A DNA stretch of 64,000 nucleotides from Rhynchopus sp. YZ270_cl-10 (GCA_964035575.1 OZ037860.1:1202689-1266688), one strand, 5' to 3'. Shown: positions 11,781 through 23,135, counted from the first letter of the stretch. The notes: generated by a model not told the origin, from the letters alone. Program-made: numbers and translations.

Positions 11781-14700
11781 CACGGATGCTGCCAGATCTG
11801 GCCAGATCTCCAGATCTGGGCCGCCCAGATCTGGCCAGATCTGGAAAAAAAATTTTTTTTTTTTGAAAAAAAAATTTTCCCAGACGTCCCAGATCTGGCC
11901 AGATCTGGCCAAATCTGGGAGATCTGGGACGTCTGGGAAAATTTTTTTTTCCAGGTACCCCAATGACATAACGAAGTATCGCTTGAAGTACCGTTCAATA
12001 TACGTTGCTCGTGTGTGCAAGTTACGAAGTAGGACACACAAGGTATATCAAACGATAAATCAATCAGATAAACGTTACATCATCGGAAAATTGTTGGCAC
12101 CGCCGCCCTGTCTTCGTATTTATTACGTCGACAGGCCAAACAGCGTTGGGCTCAGAAGAAGCAGTGCAAAACACTGGGGATCAACATGAGAACCAACTCC
12201 CAACAACACAGGCTACCGAAGTAGCAGGTGGGGTGTTGCGGGTGTTTGGGGTGAAAGAAAATCGATTTTGGTAAGTTCCAGCAGAAAATTCTTAAGTTTG
12301 CACAATTGAGAAGGGTGTTACCACTGCCTAATATTATTCGTACATGTGAACCGGTAAGGTCGAGAAGGGTGGACACGGCATACAAGTACAAGTACAAGTA
12401 AGACGTACCTTCTACAAAGGCTGAATTCGCAATTCTTAAGGGATTGAATTCAGCCCCCACGTGGTGTTTTTGAGAAAATCATTCCATGGTATACAGCTAA
12501 TGGTTCCCGAAGAATGATTCGCCCCTCCTCGTTCATGCAAACTTAAGAAAATTCTGAAGTAACTACAACCTGGCGTGCGGGTACAGATGCATTGCTTTGT
12601 TCTTTCCTCAAAGTCATGTGTGATCTCTCGGGTCTGTACTAAAGTCAGTGTTTAGATAAGCATCCACTTGACTCGTTCTAACAACCGTTGAAATCTAGAA
12701 CAAAACAACACACTGCCCCTTCTCACACCAAGCCGCCATGCTTCAAGAGCATGCCCTGGGCAAAAATTACTCTGACAAAAATTGGTTTTCTGGGGGAACG
12801 CAATATTTTCTTGTGCCTAGTCCTCCGCAAGAGCAGAGGACAGACTTTCCGGATCCCGAAGTCGAATTTCTTGCACTAGCTATGCTCCCTGGGTTAAATG
12901 GCTATAGCAGTGACTGACTAAGAGTTTCATAATAATTAGGGTGGTCTATGGGTTAACAATGGAAAAGTTGGTATATAAACCCGACTTTTACGATCGCCAC
13001 CTGGTTTTGAAATAATTGCACCAGCTCTTCCGTCGGCACTGCTTCGCTGTCACGATGAAGGGTCGTAGGTTCGGGTACCTGTTAAGAGAAATTGAATGTA
13101 AAAGTAGAGACTACAACAAAAAAACAAACAAGAAGCCGCCCCGTACCCCTTAAACGTAAAAGTGACATTTTTGTAGACAAAAAAAAAAAAAATAGCTAAA
13201 AAGATCGGGTCTTTTGTTTGTGCGCTCAAAGCCGGGAAAACAAAAAGGTGAAAAAATATGTTAAACTGAAGTACGGTTGTTGTGGTTAATTGAGTACTCA
13301 AAGAAAACAAGCAAGCTTCTGTTTTTTTCAATCCGTTTTGTTTGCCCTGCAGCGCTGCCTCCAATCTTTTTAGAATTGACAACAAGTTGTTTTATCAAAA
13401 AAATAGCGGACATGTCGAAAAGGGAGAAAACCGGGGGGTTAAAAACATACCTTGCACTCGGCCCACTCTCCAGGTACAAAGAACATCACTGCACGACAAA
13501 CCCATAGAAAATAACTATTTTTTACCGAACAGAAAGGTCGTTTTATTGATGAGTGTTTTCTGAGTGCACACTCAGGGGGACAAAATGCAACACTTACCGA
13601 AAAAATTCTCCAATCGGACAAAAACCTTTCTAAACACCCAAAAAAAAACACCTCAGTCCACATCCGCTGGGGTCGCGAGATGGAAATATATGGTTTTACA
13701 GCTTTTAGGGGGTCTAGCGTGGGTCCCAGATGCATTTTGCAACGGGTCTGTGTGTGCCTCAACCGCTTCACAGTACCCTTTTTTGTAACTGAAAACGACG
13801 CATCCTGTACCTAAGTGCACTGAAGCCTTGCTTGCGTCCTCCTTCGTGGTTTTGGGCGTTCGCACGCGAGAATCATTATCGCATTCTCACATGTAATTCT
13901 CGCATCACGGAGAGGATTTTAGCGTCACGTGACCACAAAAAAAGTGCACAAAATTAGTTTGGTCAAAAATCACCTTGCACTTGTGAAGGAATTGCTAAGG
14001 AAATGTGAAATATGCGTGTTTTGGTACACAAAAGTGCGTTTTGGGTGGTTCTGAAGGGTCAAAACACCAAAAAAATGCGTTTTTTTTGCATTTTTGGTCA
14101 CCCAAGGACCCACTATTTTGGTTGATATTTTTTTTTTCCCTTTGCGAAAAAATACCCAAAAACCACGTCTATAAAAACGCTAAGGAAAAATCGATATTCA
14201 TTTTTTGGGCAGAGAAGTGCGTTTTAGGCGCCCACAGATGGTCAAAACATCAAAAATTTTGTGTTTTTGGCATCTTTGGACACCCATGGACCCACTATCA
14301 GGGGTGAATTTTTTTTGCCTGAGATTTGCCTTTGCCAAAAATCGAAAAAAAAAATTATGAAGGAAATTGCTAAGAAAAAGTCGAAATTGTGGGCCCCTGT
14401 AGTGCATATGGCGGTACCCCAGATCGTCAAAACACCCGACTCTTGCGTTTTTTTGCACTTTTTGGTGCACAAAAACCCTACTCAGGGGTCAAAATTTTCC
14501 CGGATAAAAAAAATTTTTTTTTTCGGGATTTTTCAAAAATCGACTTGTCTTTGGTAAAAACCACGAAATTTCGGGTTCGCAAAACCACGTTTTAGACCCC
14601 CACAGATGCTCAAAAGTGCCAAATTTTGCTTTAAATGGCCTCAAATCGTCGAAATTAGCCCTATTTAGGGGCGAAAAAAAAAATTCGAGAGTCCCTTTCC

Positions 14701-14925
14701 CTGGGAGACAATAGCCAGAAATCTGAGAAAAAAAAAAAAAACTGGCCAGATTTCCAGATCTGGCCAGATCTGGGGGGTTTTTTTTTTTTTGAAAAAAAAA
14801 AATTTCCCAGATTCCCAGATCTGGCCAGATCTGGCCAGATCTGGAAACAAGATCTCCACATCTGGAAAACGAGCCAGATCTGGGAAATTGGCCCCCAAAT
14901 CTGGCCAGATCTGGCAGCATCCGTG
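11781..14925. mobile_element. 3.1-kb DNA-transposon-like element with perfect TIRs and 6-bp target duplication
   Basis: The left end CACGGATGCTGCCAGATCTG is the exact reverse complement of the right end, and the match extends to 27 bp. Both subterminal regions are packed with CCAGATCTGG palindromes (11790-11940 and 14750-14920), which look like transposase-binding arrays. TTTATC flanks both sides. The interior is about 2.8 kb, with only decayed, stop-broken coding-like stretches near 12180-12900 and a degenerate tandem array at 14005-14660. I see no intact transposase. It is probably a non-autonomous or dead cut-and-paste element. I could not assign a superfamily: CACGG termini with a 6-bp duplication match no family I can name with confidence. 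Confidence 0.85.
14005..14660. repeat. degenerate tandem array inside the 3.1-kb element
   Basis: Roughly four diverged modules of about 180-190 bp. Each has CACAGATGGTCAAAACA or similar, then an A/T-rich TTTTGCATTTTTGG stretch, then ACCCACTATCAGGGG or similar, then a run of T. A detached reverse-orientation copy of one module lies at 45540-45770. Confidence 0.6.
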
Positions 14926-16399
14926 TTTATCTCGCGTTTTTTTTCCCTTTTTTTTGTTCCCTATTTTAAGAAATACCCCCTCATTCGCTTACCTTTTCTC
15001 ACTTGCCACCCCACCCCACCCCAGTCAGTATTGAATGTGTTAGTTATTACCTCTGAAAACAAAGGGAAGCAATGGCAAAATAGGGTAAACAAAAATCGGG
15101 GATTTCGGGTCTGCATTTCCCCCCTCTTTGTCCTCTCTTTTTCTTCTCCCCCCCTCCTTTTTTAAAAAGGGAATGCAAGATACCCTGTCGCACATCTCAA
15201 AGTAAAAACAAATAAAACAGGGAATTGAAGGGGGTGGTCTTACGCGCGCAGCAATATAATTTCACTGACGAATAAATGGTCATTTGCCTCTGGCCACAGA
15301 TGGGAGAGGGAAAATGAGCAGATCACCAACCCAGGTTTTTTTCCATAAGAATAGCATAATGTCGGGTAGTTCCCAAATGCGAATATGGTTCAATAAAAAG
15401 TGTAATCGTATATGCTGTATGCACGTTTCCCCGTTTCACTTCACCCCACCCCACCCACCAATACCCTGTTTCTATTTTCCTACCATGTGCTATCAATTTT
15501 ATTGATTGCATATGTTGAAATACTTTACCTTTATCCGCCCCCTCACAACGTTTCTCAAGTTTATGTTTTTTTTTCCTCAAAAATATAATTCCCAAAGAAA
15601 ATTCTGGATAGTGCAGACCTGTCTGCATGGCAGCTACACCACAGATTATCAAAAAAAAAGACCCCCCTTTTGGTGTTTTCACAAAGAGAGAGAGAGCACT
15701 CAACACGGGTTTATTTTATTTTATTTTTGCTATTGTCCCTAGGAGAGTGTCATAGATGTCATTTAGCAAACACACCGTTTTCGATGAAAAATTATTTTCT
15801 GACAGCTATTGAGGACAGAATTTTATTGTGGTGTAAGGTGATTGTCACTACAAAAAGGCCTCACAACAGTGAATGACACCGTGTGGACCACTACCCCTCT
15901 GGTGGGCCCTTTTTTTTTCATAAAAGCTGGATTGTTAGTACAACAAACAGGCTTCGGACGGTATTGAGTACCCCCCTTAGTTACCCCACCAGAGTGGGTA
16001 CTAAAGGTGATTGTCGATACAAAAAAAAACCAAAAAAAAAAAAAAAACAAAAAAACAAAATGCCAGGTTGTACATGTTCCCTATTCCCCCCTTTTTTGTG
16101 TGTTCCCTTCCCCAAAAAAAAAACTCACAACACACACATACACCTACCAACCAAAACATCTAGAATTTTTTTTTTTTTTTTTTTTTTTACCTCTTTCAGT
16201 CCCTCCCCTTTCCCTTTTCTGGAGGGTTTGATTCCGAGTGAGGTGGGGTTTTGGCGAAAAAAGAGGGGGTGCCGAGAGTAGCTTTTTCATAAAGCCGGTG
16301 TTTTTCCACCAGAGGCTTCATTTTTTTTTTCTCTCTGTTTCCCCAGCCTTCCCCGAAGCACAGAGAAAACTGTTAATAAGATCTGTATGTTGTTTAAAA

Positions 16400-16433
16400 G
16401 GTGGCTAAGCACAGAGAGGCTTAAGTTCATCTT
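16400..16433 (+). repeat. dispersed hairpin module (loop ACAGAGAG)
   Basis: GTGGCTAAGC, then loop ACAGAGAG, then GCTTAAG and GTTCATCTTTT. TAAGC pairs with GCTTA. Confidence 0.55.
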
Positions 16434-16998
16434 TTACCAAACCTTTCTGTTTGTTCTTTTTAGCTGACCCTCAGAAGTAAGGATATTAGTAACATATGGC
16501 CTAACATTTCGCGAATTTTTTGTGTTGGCCGAATTTTTTCAAAAAAAAGCAAAAAAAAAAAAAAAAACAAACAAAAGAACAACAGATGTATAAGAGGGAT
16601 GGTTTTTTTTTGTAGTGATATCTTCTTTCTTTTCCCCTTGAAAAAAAAACCCCCCGCATGATTTTTTTGGAAGAATTTGGTGTCTGCAGGGGACGATTCT
16701 AAAATTTGCTTTTATTTTGTTCCCATTTTTGGTTCCTTGTTTGAACCGTATGGGGTGGTGGGGGGTGGGTGGGTGGTGGGAGTCAACTCGAGACAAATCT
16801 CCCTAAGTCCTACTGATGCCGATATTGCTTTATTGCCCACTTTTTTTTTGTTCATCCTTTTTTTTTTTTCTGACACCTTCCTGACTTCCAGTGAAAACTC
16901 CCTGCGATTTGAACCCCCATACTGAAACGTTTTACGTGTATTGCGTGAAGGAACGTAGGTTATATTTGTGGTTGTTTTTTTATTTTTTTTTTATAAAA

Positions 16999-17030
16999 GT
17001 GACTTAGCCCAGAGAAGCTGAGGTTCATTT
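16999..17030 (+). repeat. dispersed hairpin module with changed stem
   Basis: GTGACTTAGC, loop CCAGAGAA, then GCTGAG and GTTCATTTT. CTTAGC pairs with GCTGAG using one G-T pair. The stem differs from the 16400 copy on both sides, yet pairing is kept. Confidence 0.55.
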
Positions 17031-17399
17031 TACAAAATATTTTCCCCCTTTTTTAGGAAAGTGCTCTCTGTCTTTATAAACAATTCGGCGCCGGATGGAT
17101 AGAAAAAAAGGGTGAGGGAGGGTTTCGTTGTTGGTTTGCCTAGTATAAAAAAAAAAACACAAAAATATATTAAAAAATTCAAAAAACAACAAAAAACAAC
17201 AAAAAAAATACAAAAAAAAAACACAAAAAAACAATACAAAAAAATGCCGAATTTGAGTTTTAATACAATTTACACACTCCTCCTTACACACTCCGCTCAC
17301 CATTAACCCAGACTCCCCATTACACAAAAAAAACATTCTGACTCGAAAGAGTTTTCGCAACATTTGTACCCTTCAATCCCTTCCCCGTTCTGATTAATA

Positions 17400-18925
17400 A
17401 TGCAGCCTGGGTATGCCGTTAGCAATGCGGTGGCAAGCGCACACAGAAAGCAAATGATACCTGGCAAGTCGAAGGTCAGTGCAATCGAAATACGTCAACG
17501 GTATATACCCAATCTCTCCCCCCATTTGAAGCAATGCGAAAGACAGTTTTTTTTTGGCCTGAAAGAGGTTTCGTCTTCACGGCCAGGTAGTCAGTGGGAG
17601 CGCAATAAAAACCATCAACACAGAAATATTTATTACACACTTTCCGCACAAACATGCGTGGAGTTCACACGAGAAAAAAAGCGAGGTGTCTACACGTCAT
17701 CAATTTATCAATTTATCAATTTATCAATTTATCAATTTATCAAACAAACCTCTTTTTTAAGAAATTGGGATTAGTTTTTGGTATTCCAAAAAGCTAGGTG
17801 GATGGGAAGTTAATAGGGTGGACATAGTATTATACGATGGTCTAATGAATACCACAGTTTTTCGTTTTTTCCCCCTCTCCCTCTCCCAGCAGAAATAATT
17901 CCCCCCTTTTTTTTTTTGTAATTTCCCACAGATTCGACAACCCTAAGTGTGCTATCAGCATTGATAAAGCGGCTTTGGACCAGCAGGTATTAGAGAAAAA
18001 GGCGCTGAAAGCTGCGCAACTTGAAGCGGACCGGTTTTATGCACAGCAGTCTTTGGATCATGCGAAGCACGCACTGCACCTTGAGAAGGAGTGCATGCAG
18101 GAGCGCAAGGCGGCAGAGCGCGAACTGAGCCAATTTTTGGTGCAGTCACATCAGGACAAGCGTGAGGAGACGAAGCGGGTAGAGAGAGAGAGTCGGGAGG
18201 TCGGGGAGCAGGGAGTGAGCAGTCTTCAGGTCTTTGAAGGAGAAGACCGGGATTTTGGAAACCGCAGACGGTTCCAAGCGGAGCAGCAGAAACATTGGGT
18301 TCAACAGCAGGTGGCTGAGAAGAACCTTAAGAAACAGCACGACGCAGAACAGGACCTGCTCATTGCAGAACGGACTGAAGACGTTACCCACCGTGCCTAC
18401 CAGATTGAACGCTCTATACGGCAGAAGCGTCGTGACCAAGCGGTTGCCACTGCAGAATTCAACAAATCTCTTCTCAGCCAAAAGGAGCGTGAGTCCTTCC
18501 TCTCCAAACAGCATGATCAGTCCTGCAAGCTAGAAGAGATCCAGAATATGCTCGATTCCGACCTCCTCAACGGCACCAAAAACGAAGGAAACTACTACGG
18601 AAAGCGTGGGCAAAAAGGAACCCGCCCCCCTTCCTACGCAGAGATCCAAAATGAGCAAAGTGGTCAGCGCGAGGAAAATGCCTACCGCAAGGAAATGGAT
18701 AAAAAGATGCAAAAGAATGAAGACCGCATTGAAGAACACAAACGCCGTGTTGCAGTGACCCTGGAGCGTAACTGGGCAAGGCAGAGGAAGAACCTGGCAA
18801 AGCAGATCGGGTCCGACAGACGTGCCCAAGTTGAGGAAGCAGCACAGCACAGACAAGCAGAGCTTGACAGAGAAAAGAGCATGGACAATCAGCTGCAGAA
18901 CACTACAGGGTTCGTCTTGGCCTGA
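17400..18925 (+). CDS. RIB43A: RIB43A-like axonemal microtubule protein (two exons)
   Basis: Exon 1 is 17400-17500 and exon 2 is 17932-18925, joined by a 431-bp intron (donor GTATATAC, acceptor TTTCCCACAG) that splits an Arg codon. The product is 364 residues, near the family's usual length. Diagnostic features are the N-terminal RFDNPKCAISIDKAALDQQV, the GVSSLQVFEGED motif near residue 110, then RRRFQAEQQKHWVQQQVAEK and a long charged coiled coil to the end. RIB43A proteins are filamentous inner-lumen components of doublet microtubules in cilia and flagella, so the organism is flagellated. An alternative start is Met19 (ATG near 17454): the sequence CCCCGTTCTGATTAATAATG runs into GCAG at 17402-17405, which could itself be a splice acceptor and would remove the first ATG. 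Confidence 0.93.
17657..17745 (+). repeat. GTGGAG-type module plus ATCAATTT microsatellite inside the RIB43A intron
   Basis: GTGGAGTTCACACGAG, then GCGAGGTGTCTACACGTC, continuing into about six copies of the 8-mer ATCAATTT. The same module occurs at 24946 and, modified, at 43648. It lies inside the intron, in the same orientation as the gene. Confidence 0.7.
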
Positions 18926-19192
18926 AAAAAATCCCAACCTTAACAAAAAAACAATGCAAAATAGAGTGCGCATCCTCGGGTGTGATGAAGTTTTCAAAAA
19001 AAAGCAAAAAAAAGCTCGATATTTAATGTACCAAGGTTCCCGGATTACCCCATACCCATTAGCAAAAAGGAAGGTACCCAAAACAAAAAAAATATCCCTC
19101 TTCCGTTTATTTGCATTTTTTTTTTCTCGCCACAGTTTCCCAACCACCACACACTTCTGCTGGAGCAAGCATTTTCACTCCCATGGTATACA

Positions 19193-19346
19193 CACGGCGG
19201 ACTAGTCAGGAGGACTACTCGTAGTGCTACTGGTCCAAATGACTAGTGTTTTACGAGTATATTGTTACACCAGTAACACTACCAGTTTAGCACTAGTTGT
19301 TATGACTAGTAGTTCCACTAGTATTCCCCCTGACTAGTCCGCCGTG
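19193..19346. mobile_element. 154-bp MITE with 18-bp perfect TIRs
   Basis: The left end CACGGCGGACTAGTCAGG is the exact reverse complement of the right end CCTGACTAGTCCGCCGTG. The interior is rich in ACTAGT and ACTAGTA palindromes. The ends share CACGG...CCGTG with the 3.1-kb element at 11781. No clear target duplication was found. Confidence 0.75.
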
Positions 19347-19370
19347 CACTTTTTTGATAGTGGTAAAGAT

Positions 19371-19398
19371 GTGTGTGCACGAGAGGCACATTCATCTT
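19371..19398 (+). repeat. dispersed hairpin module (TGTGC stem, ACGAGAG loop)
   Basis: TGTGC, loop ACGAGAG, then GCACA and TTCATCTT. It has the same loop as the CTAAGC-stem copies but a different paired stem. Confidence 0.6.
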
Positions 19399-19430
19399 AC
19401 AAGTTTTCTTTCTTTTTTTTCTTGTTTATT

Positions 19431-19500
19431 GTGCTTTCATGCGGGGCTGGCATCGTACAGTGGGTCAGTCGTAGGTGTGCCTGCATCAATAACTACCATT
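19431..19500 (+). repeat. T-ended dispersed module (GCTTTCATSCGG type)
   Basis: GTGCTTTCATGCGGGGCTGG, then GGTCAGTCGTAGGTGTGCC, then TGCATCAATAACTACCATTT. Other copies start near 27067, 28034, 29797, 52421 and 61937. Confidence 0.6.
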
Positions 19501-20052
19501 TTATTGTGTTTTTTCGTAGCATCCCCATCACGTGAGGTGTCTACACTACACAACTCTCTCCCCTTTCCCCTCCCTTCCCTTCATGTACACACACACAAAA
19601 AGGTTCATTTACCCCGTCTTTCCCCATATCCTTTTTTATTGGCGTGGTTTCCACCACCGAGCAATATTTCAAAGAGAAAAAAAGTTTCCCCCCTTTTTTT
19701 TAGTACCCCTCCGCCCCCTCCGTACGTTTTCCTTTTTAAGTAAAGAGTCACTGATTTTTCAGGTTGACTGTTCTTGTGGTTGGCACAGTGGGAGCCCGTT
19801 TACGGTGCATGTACCCGTCCTGTGACAAGGTGATACAATGCACCCGGTCTTGTGGTTGCAACAAAAAATGCGGTGTGTATCGTCAGATGAGCACTAGCCC
19901 GATATGTCTGGTAGACCCCGTGTCTACGGGAGACAGGGTCAGGCGTGCGGAACGCAAAAGTGGTGTCCGCACCAACGACCGGCGCCACACCCTCAAGGTG
20001 GCTGTGTGCAGCAGAACAATGCCCCCCTCCTTCAAATCTACCTTTCTCCCTT

Positions 20053-20066
20053 TACCACCCCATCAG
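20053..20066 (+). promoter_or_regulatory. pyrimidine tract and CATCAG before the TRP-like gene
   Basis: A C/T-rich run starting near 20026 and continuing through here ends in CATCAG, 40 bases before the ATG. Candidate trans-splice or 5'UTR splice acceptor; a second AG lies at 20086-20087. Confidence 0.4.
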
Positions 20067-20106
20067 GTAGCACCACCCTCGTGTTTAGGGGTGGTGTTCA
20101 GAAATA

Positions 20107-22983
20107 ATGACGTTCAAATCAGCGTTTTTGCTGTTCGCAGTGATGCACGGTGTTGCATGCATCCCTGCTGGGCTGTATTGGAACCCTAACGGGAGCGAGA
20201 CCCTTGGGACGAACCTCTTGATTTGTGCGAAGCTTGGGGTGTCGACGAGCTCTGAGATCCTTGTAGGGTCACCTTGTACGAGCAAGAGCAATTTGGGGTA
20301 TTTTGAAGATATGGCGACGTGCCTTGAGAAGGCGGAGAAATGGGTTGCGAATAGCCGGGGCTCCATGGAGCTGGGGACCTTCAGCAATGGGGCGCAGGTC
20401 GAGGAGATCCCTGCAGACCGTGCGAAGGAGTTTGCGAAGGGGTGTTGGTATAGGTCGGCAGGGATTGGCTTGCCGGCACCGCCTCCGCCGACAGACGCTC
20501 CTGACACCATAGCACCTACAGAGTCTCCTCCAACCCCGGCACCAACAGTGGAGAACCAAATCACCGCACGCACCGTGATCGAAGACACAACAGACTCCAC
20601 CTCCACAGCAGCAGCAACGACAGCCGTCGCGTCTGCCCTCCTCTCAGGCTCCGCCATGCACTCAACCCAAGGCGCAAAGCTCAAACAGTTCATGAAGCTC
20701 GCAAGGTGTCCACCCGACACAGACTCGCAAGATATGGACTTCCTCGACTCCCCTACTGGAATGGGCCGTGCCCGCAACTCAGGCTCAAGCTCCTCCTCGC
20801 TCTCCAACAGGCGGACGATGTTGTGGGGCAATTTGATGTTCCTCGCAGCGCTCATTGCGATCCACTTCTTCCTCGCCTGCGTGCACTACGCCTTCTTCAA
20901 AGTCTTCTGCATACGGAAGGCAGCTCCACCTCCACCAAGAGAGCAGACGAACAGCCTGGCTTTTCCACCTTGCAATAGCATACAGCTTTCGGATTCTGTT
21001 AATGTTCCTGTTAAGACGGAGTTTAGCAATTCATGCGTTTCAAACACAAGCACAAGCGTCAAACGCGACCTCCAACAAAGACGCCGTGGTGCCTCTGCAG
21101 TAAGCCGTGCCTCTGGCGTCTCCTCCGTCACACCGCCTAAGAAGCGCCACACCCTTGGCCCAAACTCTGCCCCCTCTGCTAACGGCATGCCTTCGTCTGC
21201 GGAGGATAAGGAGCTTGCGTTCTATCGGATGCCTTCGGACACATCTGAATACGACATCGAATCTGAGGCGGATTCGCCGCAGAAGAAGAATGCACTGACT
21301 GACGACTTTCCCGAAGCATCGGATGAGGTGTGCGGAACGCCTTCGATGCGGGCAGGGTTGACTGGGAGGGGGAAGAGGTTGGATTCCTATGCGAATCCGC
21401 TTGGGGCTCATCCAACGACACCAACCTCTCCGTTGAATGAAGGCATGTTTCCGCAAGATGTGAAACGCAGCGACAACTCAAGCAACGTTCTCAACGCCAC
21501 CGAGATACCGCCCTCCGAGACTCAGGTGCACACCCTGAAGCACTCCCTCGCGGTCATGCGGTTCCCTTCCTTCTCTGTGTTCCCTTTTCTCATTCTCTTC
21601 CAACCCATCTCCACCCCCGCCTTTGTACTGCTCTACTACGTCCACAACGTGGAAGACATTATTGCCGCAATATTTGGGTTATTTGTTCTCCTGGTTCTCA
21701 CCATTTTGATGGGAAGGGAGTTGCGGACGGAAAAATTTGATAATGAATGTACCTTGGTAGAAGAAGAAGGGCGGGGTAAGGTGTGCGGATGGCTTTTGGG
21801 GACACACTCTTGGACAAGCAAGCATACTGACACGAACTCATTTGAGCGCCGGCATGCGTTAATTTTCAAGGATTTTTTGCATCCGTTTCGGTGGTTCCTT
21901 CTCATCGACATTCTACTACTTGCCTCAATCTCTGCAATCGGCGCTATGATCCCCGCTACTACCAACCAATGCGCGATACAAGCCATCATCATGACCGTCC
22001 TCGAAGTCTGCTTTGCCGTCTACATCGGCTGCTACTGCCCCTTTCTGGCAAAGCTTGACTACTGGAACGTTCTTCTTATTACAATTCTCCAAATTGTCGG
22101 ATTAGGTCTTGCCTTGGTAACCATCCTCATCGATAATACAAACCCAGAGAAGGACCGCTATGCCACTCTCTCCCGAGGCTTTCTTCTTGCCTCCACCGTT
22201 GCGCTCCTCCTGAAGGCTTTGTTCGATGTGATTGTCTTCATCAAAGACAGGATTGTAAGCTGTGCGACCCGCAAAAAGGACGCAAAAGACGCAAAGAAAA
22301 TGCTTCCTCTAGGCAAAACCTCATCCGCAACGAACACACATCGCAGCAGCAAGGATATGGTCGGGATGGAAACCCCTCTGATGGTTGGAGTCAACAGCCC
22401 TGATACAAAAGAACTGAGTGGATCAGGATTAATCATGTCTCCTCTCTTCTTAAAGCACAGCCGGCGCTTAAGTGAACACCATGAAGTAGAAAACAAAGAG
22501 AAAGAAGCGTGCACCGAGCCTGCCTGCAGTCCACGAGCTCCACTAACAAAATTTGAGTTAGAGCAGATCGAAAAGCACGATGCCATGGCTGGACCAGGAT
22601 CGGATCGGACCGTGACACCTTCTTCTTCATCTTGTTCAGATGAATCATCCGATTTGATAAATGGATTTGGCGAAACTACTCCACAAATCCCTATAACAAG
22701 CCCAAAGCCAACACAACGAACCGGCCTTAGAGGGAGAAGGTCCCAAGACGTCCAACCCCTTTCATTAGTAGGTGTCGCTGCAAGCTCGCGGCCACGAGCT
22801 GAATCCTCCACTCCCCCACCCAGAGCAAGAGGAAGTGTCTCCTTTGGTGATGACAAAACCCCTGCCACCCAAACCCCGAATGGAAGAGGGCAATCTAAAG
22901 AACCGCCCCCGATGGCGAATTTCAGACGGTACACCCGATCGATCTCCCCTCAGCCAGCTACTCCGGTGCAAGCGACTGTTTAA
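20107..22983 (+). CDS. polytopic membrane protein with signal peptide, TRP/FLC-like
   Basis: 958 residues, single exon. The N-terminus (MTFKSAFLLFAVMHGVACIP) is a classical signal peptide. A Cys-containing luminal or extracellular region follows (C near 39, 58, 75 and 118), then a Pro/Thr-rich linker. One TM helix lies near 241-265, a pair near 485-535, and a cluster of about four between 590 and 712 (FLHPFRWFLLIDILLLASIS onward). The last 245 residues are a Ser/Pro-rich cytoplasmic tail. The order of signal peptide, soluble domain, multiple TMs ending with an aromatic RWFLL-type helix, and long tail resembles fungal FLC/TRP-like proteins and protist relatives. That is a fold-level resemblance, not a motif match, so channel activity is inference. 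Confidence 0.85.
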   Translation: MTFKSAFLLFAVMHGVACIPAGLYWNPNGSETLGTNLLICAKLGVSTSSEILVGSPCTSKSNLGYFEDMATCLEKAEKWVANSRGSMELGTFSNGAQVEEIPADRAKEFAKGCWYRSAGIGLPAPPPPTDAPDTIAPTESPPTPAPTVENQITARTVIEDTTDSTSTAAATTAVASALLSGSAMHSTQGAKLKQFMKLARCPPDTDSQDMDFLDSPTGMGRARNSGSSSSSLSNRRTMLWGNLMFLAALIAIHFFLACVHYAFFKVFCIRKAAPPPPREQTNSLAFPPCNSIQLSDSVNVPVKTEFSNSCVSNTSTSVKRDLQQRRRGASAVSRASGVSSVTPPKKRHTLGPNSAPSANGMPSSAEDKELAFYRMPSDTSEYDIESEADSPQKKNALTDDFPEASDEVCGTPSMRAGLTGRGKRLDSYANPLGAHPTTPTSPLNEGMFPQDVKRSDNSSNVLNATEIPPSETQVHTLKHSLAVMRFPSFSVFPFLILFQPISTPAFVLLYYVHNVEDIIAAIFGLFVLLVLTILMGRELRTEKFDNECTLVEEEGRGKVCGWLLGTHSWTSKHTDTNSFERRHALIFKDFLHPFRWFLLIDILLLASISAIGAMIPATTNQCAIQAIIMTVLEVCFAVYIGCYCPFLAKLDYWNVLLITILQIVGLGLALVTILIDNTNPEKDRYATLSRGFLLASTVALLLKALFDVIVFIKDRIVSCATRKKDAKDAKKMLPLGKTSSATNTHRSSKDMVGMETPLMVGVNSPDTKELSGSGLIMSPLFLKHSRRLSEHHEVENKEKEACTEPACSPRAPLTKFELEQIEKHDAMAGPGSDRTVTPSSSSCSDESSDLINGFGETTPQIPITSPKPTQRTGLRGRRSQDVQPLSLVGVAASSRPRAESSTPPPRARGSVSFGDDKTPATQTPNGRGQSKEPPPMANFRRYTRSISPQPATPVQATV

Positions 22984-23066
22984 AAAGGATTTTTTTTTCT
23001 TTGAAATGTATTGTCGAACTGCATGGTTTCGGGGAGGGTCCACCCACAGTGCACCAAAGAGGTTAG

Positions 23067-23135
23067 GCACACTGTTCACGAGAGAGCTTTGTAATTCAAG
23101 TCAATTTTTTAAGCTTAGGTTCATCTTTTTCCAAC
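23067..23135 (+). repeat. two adjacent hairpin-module relatives
   Basis: GTTCACGAGAGAGCTTTG, then AATTCAAGTCAATTT, followed directly by AAGCTTAGGTTCATCTTTT. The first resembles copies at 36585 and 46111. The second is the 3' half of the CTAAGC class. Confidence 0.5.

Larger units (their letters stand above)
14932..17399. other. intergenic with dispersed modules, no gene
   Basis: Holds A/T tracts and several dispersed modules: CTATCAATTTTATTGATTGC at 15489, AGGTGATTGTCACTACAAAA at 15836 and a GTGATTGTCGATACAAAAA copy near 16009, plus two hairpin modules listed separately. The longest ORF (15883-16281) is Lys/Phe-rich low complexity and is not supported as a gene. Confidence 0.6.
18926..20106. 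other. intergenic with one MITE and two dispersed modules
   Basis: Contains an inverted-repeat element (19193-19346), a hairpin module (19371-19398) and a GTGCTTTCATGCGGGGCTGG module at 19431. A Cys-containing ORF around 19764-20000 has no recognisable domain and is not called. CATCAG at 20061-20066 and TTTAG at 20083-20087 are candidate splice acceptors upstream of the next ATG. Confidence 0.6.

Noticed and set aside
11643-12189. Phe/Lys-rich ORFs at the left end of the 3.1-kb element
   Set aside because: They are translations of CCAGATCTGG arrays and homopolymers. No transposase motif.
19764-20189. Cys-containing ORF upstream of the TRP-like gene
   Set aside because: Lacks an ATG near a splice acceptor in a plausible position, overlaps the leader of the next gene, and has no recognisable zinc-finger spacing.
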